Assembly (NCBI GenBank): GCA_020746105.1
Contig: CM036636.1
Location: 8,990,001-9,054,000, forward strand
Direction: 5' to 3'
Origin: Trogon surrucura
Lineage: Eukaryota; Chordata; Aves; Trogoniformes; Trogonidae
DNA length: 64,000 bases
Both the position numbers and the translations under genes were made by a program. Every line of letters begins with the position of its first letter. Positions within the stretch are counted from its first letter, which is position 1. Shown one piece after another: positions 23,301-32,300 of the stretch. The notes below the pieces were generated by a model. The model did not search any database. It was not told the origin of the DNA and worked only from the letters and a program-made list of their open reading frames with translations.

Positions 23301-26300
23301 CCACCCATGCCAGAATGGAGGAACTTGTATCGATCTCATCAATACCTACAAATGCTCCTGCCCCAGAGGAACTCAAGGTAAATTAATTCCCCAGGCTGGG
23401 GCATTAGTGGGCTGAGTGCGGATATCCTCAGTATCTGCTCATTAGCTGCTCGGGCTAGCAGAAGCAAATGCAACAGCAGAGGTTTGCGTTGGCTCCCGAG
23501 CTTAGCCATCAAGGCCACGCAGCCTTGGGCGCGAGCTGCGCGGCGCCGCGTGCCTCCTGCCGGAGCGGCGGCTCAGACTGCCATTGAGTTGGTCAGGCTC
23601 AGCCCCTTCGCGGGGAAGATTCAGACAGGGGACTACCGGGCACCCCGATACTGTTTGATGAGCTGTGTGGGTTGTTCCCCCGTTTTTCTAGGGGTGCACT
23701 GTGAGATCAATGTGGATGACTGCAGCCCTTTCTTTGATCCTGTCACCCTGGGGCCCAAGTGCTTTAACAATGGCAAGTGCACGGATCGGGTAGGTGGCTA
23801 CAGCTGCATCTGCCCCCCTGGCTTTGTAGGGGAGCGCTGCGAGGGAGACGTCAACGAGTGCCTGTCCAACCCCTGCGACGCCCGCGGCACCCAGAACTGC
23901 GTGCAGCGGGTCAACGACTACAAATGCGAGTGCCGACCTGGCTATGCAGGTGAGCGCCGCGTCCCGACCCCTCAGCTCCCAGCCCCGCAGCCCCCAGAGC
24001 CACCCCAAGCATCTCGCACGCCGCTTTCCGCTCCTCACACGCTCCTCTCCCTCGCAGGCCGTCGCTGCGACACCGTGGTGGACGGGTGCAAAGGCAAACC
24101 CTGCAGGAACGGCGGGACGTGCGCGGTTGCCAGCAACACCGGCCGTGGCTTCATCTGCAAGTGCCCCCCGGTAGGTGCCTGCTCCTCCCGGCTCTGCGCG
24201 TGGGGTGTTGCACGGGCCCCGCGAGTCAGCCCCTTGCACAGGCAGCCAGGGGGCCAGTTTAGCTCCTGAGGGTTCCCCGCCTGGGATAGCCAGGGGTGAG
24301 CGTGGAAGATGCTCGCTGTGAGTGCTGGCTGGAGGGAGATGTATCTGTACACGCTTACCCTTCCTCTCTTGCAAGGAGGTGGGGGTGGGCTCGGGGAGAA
24401 GGAGGTGGCTCAGCCCTGCAGGTACGACGCGTGGCTCCATAGCACAAACTCTTTCCCTTGTTGCCTATTATTTGCACCACATAAAGGTGGAGCGGGCAGC
24501 TGTGGAGAAGAGCTCTGTTTTGAGGAGGATGTTCTAGCTGGGTTTGCATTCTAGATTATTCTTGCCATAGTTTGAGAGGACACCCCAGAGCCGTGCCCAA
24601 ATTCACCGGGTTGGTGCTGAGTTTCCCAGGATAAACACGGCTGTGGGGCCGCTCGTAGGGCAGCGTCAGTGATTCTTGCTGTCACCTCCGCAGGGCTTCG
24701 TGGGTGCCACCTGCGAGAACGACTCCCGCACCTGTGGGAACCTGCACTGCCTGAACGGTGGCACCTGCATCTCCATCCACAAGAGCTCCAAGTGCATGTG
24801 CGCGCCGGCCTTCACGGGGCCCGAGTGCCAGTACCCGGCCAGCAGCCCCTGCACGTCCAACCCCTGCTACAACGGGGGCACCTGCGAGTTCTTCAGCGAC
24901 GCCTCCCCCTACTACCGCTGCAACTGCCCCGCCAACTTCAACGGCCTCAACTGCCACATCCTCGACTTCGATTTCCAGGGTGGCATCGGGCAGGACATCA
25001 TCCCACCCAAAATCGAGGAGAAGTGCGAGATTGCCGTTTGCGCGGGGTACGCCGGCAACAAGATCTGCGACGGGAAATGCAACAACCATGCCTGTGGCTG
25101 GGACGGGGGGGGACTGCTCCCTCAACTTCAACGACCCCTGGAAGAACTGCTCCCAGTCTCTGCAGTGCTGGAAGTACTTCAACGACGGCAAGTGCGACTC
25201 CCAGTGCAATAACGCCGGCTGCCTCTACGACGGGTTCGACTGCCAGAAATACGAAGGGCAGTGCAAGTAAGTGACTTGCTCAGTGACCCTCTCATCTGGG
25301 GGTATTTTCTCGTTGCGTCTGCTAAAGCTCCTAAGTGCACACCTGTTGTGCACACTCTCTGCATTCTGTTCTGCTGCCTCTGGGGCCGCAACTCAAGCAA
25401 GCACATTTCCCTGTGGAAGCTCTCTGGGTTTGGCTCATTCCAGATGGCTTCCCAGTCCTTCCCTGTGTTGCACAAGAGGAGAGAATTCTTCTACTCACAA
25501 TAGTAACACATGGTTTCGGTGTAGGGAGATCCCAGATGGAAGAACAGCCAGAAAACATGATGGTCCAGGCATTTACCAAACATTGTCTTTGGCAACAGCA
25601 GGAGCTTAATCCCAGATTCCTGGACAAACTCTGGTCTGAGTAGCTATTCTGTGTCCCCATCTCTTCTCTGAGTCACAGTAATCTGTCCCATTTTCTGGCA
25701 TCTAAATTGCAACTTAAAATTTCACAGCTGCTGTCTTTCGCTGACAGAGGTGAGCGCTTCACAGCGCTGCATGAAACAGTTCCCTTCTATGTAAACTGGT
25801 TTCATGTCTATCAGGATGAAGAATACAAAAGGCAGGTCCGTGTGGACCACCGTTCATTTTCTCAGCAGATAGGTCACACCGTGCAGTACTTGGACTAATT
25901 CGTTCTTCTGCCTTTCTTTTTCTTTTCTGCCCAGCCCTCTGTATGATCAGTACTGCAAAGATCACTTCTCAGACGGTCACTGTGACCAGGGCTGCAACAA
26001 TTTCGAGTGCGAATGGGACGGTCTGGACTGTGCCAACAACATGCCGGAGAAGCTTGCCGACGGCACGCTGGTCGTGGTGGTCCTCATCACTCCCGAGAAC
26101 CTGAAGAACAACTCCTTCAACTTCTTGCGGGAGCTGAGCCGCGTGCTGCACACCAACGTGGTCTTCAAGAAGAACCCCAAGGGGGAGTATATGATCTTTC
26201 CGTACTACGGCAATGAGGAGGAGCTGAAAAAGCATTACATCAAGAGGTCAACGGAGGACTGGTCAGATATGTCTAGTGCCGTCATCAACAAAGTGAAGAG

Positions 26301-29300
26301 CAGCCTCTACTCGCGGGCTGGCAGAAGGCAGAAGAGAGAGCTCGATCAGATGGACATCAGAGGGTGAGGGAGACCGATGGGTTCCTTTTGCGCTGAGCGG
26401 CGTTTGTTTTCTGTGTCGATAATAGTAACACGCTGTAAAGGGAAGGATGTGGGGCCAGATAATTGTGTTCAGACGTTGCTTTCTGTGTGAACAGAAACCG
26501 GATTTTGCTCTCATGTGGGAAAGGCGAATGCTCGCTCAGGAATCCCTGACACAATGCTGCGCCGACTCTCACGATTGAAGGAGTCCTGTGTATTGTTGGG
26601 AGCCGGGGCTGGGCTGGGTGGGACCTGGAAGCAGAGGTTGGCCTGACCGACTGTCTGACTGCAGGAAGTCATTAAGTTAAGCCTCAGTTTCTCCCTGGGA
26701 AACGCTTTCTAGAGCTTTGTTGTAAAGCTCAATTACTGCAACCCGTGTTTGGACATCTTTGGTATAAACATATAGATCTAACCTCCTCCTTCTCTGCGGG
26801 CTCGATGAAAAGCCACCAAAACCAAAGGAATTAGAGCAGCGAAACTGCTGGGAAAAGATCTGAAGGCTCCCAAACAGCATTAGTTAAGATACTGTAATGT
26901 CTCGTTAATTTTAAAACATTGTGAAGCAGGGACTCGCTGCCATTCCTGTAGAGAAGGAGTTAGATCTCACAATATTGAGGCAAATCCAACAGATCCTGAG
27001 TGTGGGCTGCAGGGCAGCAAGGAGATGGGTTCCCACCTTCCGATTTCCACTGGTGGGGGCTTAAGGAGGGAGAAGGGACAGGGCTCGTGTCTCTCGTCAG
27101 TGTTTCTCACCGACTTCTGTCGCGCAGATCCATCGTCTACTTGGAAATTGATAACCGCCAGTGCATCCAGTCGTCTTCCCAGTGCTTCCAGAGCGCGACC
27201 GATGTGGCGGCGTTCCTGGGCGCCTTGGCCTCCCTCGGCAACCTGAACATACCCTACAAAATAGAAGCTGTGAAAAGTAAGTGCGGCTGGGGAGGAGAGA
27301 CAGACACAGCCGAAACTTTCCAGCCCCGTGTTCGAGTTTGGTTCTCTGTCAGCTGGCTGCCTTTGAGCACAGCTGGGTTTTAATCACCTTGCACGTTCTT
27401 AAAAAAAATTTGCAAAACCAGTTCATTATTTTTGCTTATTCCGGGTTTATTTGAGAATCATTATCACTATAAAAGTTACCAAAAAAAAAAAAAAAGAAAG
27501 AAAAGAAAAGAAAGAGAAATCCCAACCAGCTCCAATCAATCAGTGACATGCAAGGAGTTGAAGTTTGTATCTTGAAAATCCCCCCTAAATCCTTTTGTCT
27601 TAACAGCTCAATGCAAGCGCAGTGATTTGAAGTTTGCTAATCCTTTTCCTTAAAGGAGAAAAAAGTGAAGCTGTCTCCTGATGCAGGCTGGCTTGTGCAG
27701 CCGAGAATTTGCCGATAGTTTGCAATTCTGATTAATAGCGTATAAAATGACCTTATTTTGGGGGGGCTGATTTAGATCAGACTTAGGTACCTCTATTAAC
27801 TAATTTCCCTTCATTTCCACTCTGTCACTGGTTTGCTATGCAGCTTAATGTCTCAGCGTCGCTTTGTGCCCCACTGTTTTGTAGGTGAAACAGCTGAGCC
27901 CACGAAGAACTCCCAGCTGTATCCTATGTTCGTGGTGGTGGCTGTGCTGGTCTTGCTTGCTTTCATTGGAGTGGGAGTACTGGTGTCTCGTAAGCGGCGC
28001 AGGGAGCATGGGCAGCTTTGGTTCCCAGAAGGCTTCAAAGTGACCGAGTCGAGCAAGAAGAAGCGACGAGAACCGCTCGGGGAGGATTCTGTTGGACTGA
28101 AGTGAGTAATTTGCTTGCTAACCCGTTAAACACAGCGCAGCGGAGATGCTCGGGGGCTCTTCTGAAAGACCCCGTCTGAGTTTTGTTCTCTACTGCATCG
28201 TGTTGGGGTGGCGGGGAGGAGAAAAATCAGGTTTCTTAAAGCTCTGCATGGGGAAAAAGTGTCCCTGTCTGGAGGAGGTTTTTCAATGTTCTGTGGTCTG
28301 TTTGCCACTTGGTATAAAATGAGAGGCAACCTGAGGGGAACCTCCTGGAAATTGCTTTGTTGATTCTTCTTTCAGTCTGTGCTTGTAGATGAGCACAGTC
28401 CGTCCCAGAGTAGTTCCTGCAGAGGAGCTCATTTTTTATATGGTTTTAATTTTCAAGACCCCTCAAAAATGCTTCGGACGGCACGCTGATGGATGACAAC
28501 CAAAATGAGTGGGGCGATGAGGAGACCTTGGACACCAAGAAGTTCAGGGTAAGCTCACTGCTCATCCCCTCTCTGCGCTGCACGTCGTCACTCGCTGGCT
28601 TTTGTCACTGAAGGGGCAGAGCGCTGCGGGAAGCGGCAGAGCGGAGGGACCCTGGGGGGCCCAGCCTGCGCTGCGCGTCGCTGCTGCCGGCTCCTTTGCA
28701 GCCCAGCGTGCGACAGACGCGCCTTTGAGACTCACCGAGCCTCCCGCGCCGGAGCTCAGCCCGCTCCTCCCAGCCCGGCTCGGGCGCTCCGCTCGGCGCT
28801 CACCGCCCGCTGTCGTTCCGCAGTTCGAGGAGCAGGCGATGCTGCCCGACACGGACGATCAGACGGATCACCGGCAGTGGACCCAGCAGCACCTGGACGC
28901 CGCCGACCTGCGCATATCCTCCATGGCGCCTACCCCGCCGCAGGGAGAAATCGACGCCGACTGTATGGATGTCAACGTCAGAGGTCCAGGTAAGGTGGAA
29001 CCCTTTCACTTCTGTGCTGCTTGTCAGCTAATCCAAAAATCCTCCTTTACCGCTTACAGACGAGCAGTCCTGGACAGCCCTACCTGTCTCCGTTTCTAGT
29101 ACGGAGTCACTGCTAGCCCTTCTGCATCACATGGTTGCTCTTGTGTGTGATTTAGAGAGAGAAACCCTGTCCCATTTTGCTTTCCGTGAGATCTTCTTTT
29201 GTTCAGTCCCGGAGGTGGTAACTAGAGAATACAGGAGAAGTACCTATTAAATCATCCATCTTATCTCTCTGCCACTCCTAGACTCCTCTCCTCCCACCGA

Positions 29301-32300
29301 CCTGCCGATTTCACAATCTTGTTTTCAGGTTTTTAACTGTAATAATAGTTAATAGGCTTTTAAATTATTACAACCATTTGGCCTTCCCCACATCTGTGAA
29401 ATTGTCCTCTGAAATAATAAAAGTATTTGAGGCTGCGCTGCACCGTGCTCAAGTTTACTTTGAGCAACCTTCCTTACAAATTCCACCGTACATGTTAGCG
29501 TGCAGGCTAGCAGCTGAGATAGGAAAAGCAGCGAGTGGTGAGATCCCACTAAGGAATTTCGGATCCATATCAGAGGAAGGATGCTCGTGTTTGATGTTTA
29601 AAGGCAGTTGGGAACTCAGTCTTTATGCACCTGCGAGAATAAGCCGCTATCGCAGACAGAGCATCTCGCTGAGCCACCCGCATTACGACGGAGTAAAAAG
29701 GCCTTTCTTCACCGAGCTCCCCTGTGCTTTTCAGATGGCTTCACCCCCCTCATGATCGCCTCGTGCAGCGGAGGAGGACTGGAGACGGGCAACAGCGAAG
29801 AGGAAGACGATGCTCCCGCCGTCATCTCGGATTTCATTTACCAAGGCGCCAGCTTACACAACCAGACCGACCGCACCGGCGAGACGGCTCTTCACCTGGC
29901 TGCCCGCTACTCCCGCTCGGACGCTGCCAAGCGCCTGCTGGAAGCCAGCGCCGACGCAAACATCCAGGATAACATGGGCAGGACACCCCTCCACGCCGCT
30001 GTCTCTGCTGATGCCCAGGGAGTCTTCCAGGTGATTGATGCTCTTGCCCCACCCGTCTCCAGGTTTTCTTTGGGGAAAAGTGCTGGTGTTGAGCCAGTCC
30101 CACAGCTCAGTGCATCGCGGGGTCTCCTGCTTGTCCTTTTGAGCTGCGGGGTGGAAGTCTTGAAAGCTGAAGCCCGGTTGTCTTGGGGCAGAGCACAGCA
30201 AAGTGGCAAAGCCCGGACTGGGAGTGGGGACTGGAGGCACCAGCCTCTGGAAAGGAGACCTGGGTAGCTGGAGTGTCTGCTCCCTGTCCCTCCTAACATT
30301 TGTGTTCCCTGCGCTTTGGGCAGATCCTGATTAGGAACAGGGCAACCGATCTCGACGCCCGAATGCATGACGGGACCACTCCCCTGATCTTGGCCGCTCG
30401 CTTGGCTGTGGAGGGCATGCTGGACGATCTCATCAACTGCCACGCAGACGTCAATGCCGTGGACGATCTAGGTACTGCAGGCAACTGAAACGGGCCCCCT
30501 CAGAGGTGGAAGAAGGGCAGCTCACTGTTGCTCTTACCGCTCACTAACCCGTGTTGTATTTCGTGGTCTTCCGCTGCAGGCAAGTCGGCGCTGCACTGGG
30601 CCGCTGCCGTGAATAACGTTGAAGCCGCGGTGGTCCTCCTGAAGAATGGTGCCAATAAGGATATGCAGAACAATAAGGTAGGGGTCTGCTGGGCTGACAC
30701 ACGCAAGGAAAGAACCATCTGGGGAGTCTGTTAAAGGATAATTCTTGTCTAAACTACAACGCTGCCTGGCACTGAGACTCTGATTCGATTGTTCTGCTGT
30801 GAATGAAGCTGTTGGATTTAGCTGAAAGAAGCATTGTGGGATTTGGTCCTGCGGGTGATGTCGAGGGGCCGTGCAGAGCTCGGTGGGCAATATGATAGTG
30901 TTCATGTGGCCATCTCCTCACGTGTTCTGGGTCACTCGTAGTGTTCCTGGTTTGGTATCAGTATAAGGCTGTGGCTCAGCAGGGTAGGAAAAATCAGTGG
31001 CAAAACCTCACCAGAGGAGAGGCGATCACCGTCTCTGCCACCCAGCTGCATGGTGTTGAGCCCGGAGCTCAGGATAGTGTTAGCCGGGAGAATCCGTGAA
31101 CTTAAACATAACCATCTTTGCTGTGTTCGCAGGAGGAGACCCCGCTGTTCCTCGCAGCCAGGGAAGGGAGCTACGAAACCGCCAAGGTCCTGCTGGACCA
31201 TTTCGCCAACCGCGACATCACGGACCACATGGACCGGCTCCCGCGGGACATCGCCCAGGAGCGCATGCACCACGACATCGTGAGGCTGCTGGACGAGTAC
31301 AACCTGGTGCGGAGCCCGCCGCTGCACAACGGCCCGCTGGGGGCACCCACCCTGTCCCCACCGCTCTGCTCGCCCAACAGCTATATCAGCAACCTGAAAC
31401 CGGCCGTCCAGGGCAAGAAGGCCAGGAAGCCAAGTACCAAGGGCCTGAGCTGCAACGGCAAAGACGCCAAAGACCTCAAAGCCCGGAGGAAAAAATCGCA
31501 AGATGGGAAAGGATGTCTGCTGGACAACTCCAGTGTGTTGTCTCCAGTGGACTCCCTGGAGTCGCCCCATGGGTACCTGTCAGATGTCGCCTCTCCTCCG
31601 CTGATGACCTCTCCGTTTCAGCAGTCCCCTTCCATGCCTCTGAATCATCTGCCGGGCATGCCCGATGCCCACATGAGCATCAACCACCTCAACATGGCGG
31701 GGAAGCAGGATATGGCCATGGGAAACACCAGCAGGATGGCCTTCGACTCGGTGCCGCCGCGTCTCTCTCACCTCCCCGTCTCCAGCCCCAGCACCGTGAT
31801 GAGCAACGCCCCGATGAATTTCTCTGTCGGGGGAGCAGCCGGTCTGAACGGGCAGTGTGACTGGCTCACGCGGCTGCAGAACGGCATGGTCCAAAACCAG
31901 TACAACCCCATGAGAGGCAACATGCAACCGGGGGCGCATCAGCAGACGCAGAACCTTCAGCACGGCATGATGACCTCCCTGCACAACGGCTTGCCCACCA
32001 CGAGCTTGTCGCAGATGATGAGCTACCAGGCCATGCCCAACACCCGCCTGGCTTCCCAGCCTCACCTGATGCAGAGCCAGCAGCTCCAGCAGATGCAGCA
32101 GCAACAGCTCCAGCAGCAAAACATGCAGCCGCCCCAGCAGCCGCCGCCGCAGCCGCCGCCCCAGCAGCCGCCGCCGCCGCCGCAGCCGCAGCAGCATCAC
32201 AACCCCGGCTCCAACTCAAGCGGCCACATCGGCCAAAATTTCCTTGGTACCGAGCTGAGCCAGCCCGACCTGCAGCCGGTGAGCAGCGGCACCATGGCAG

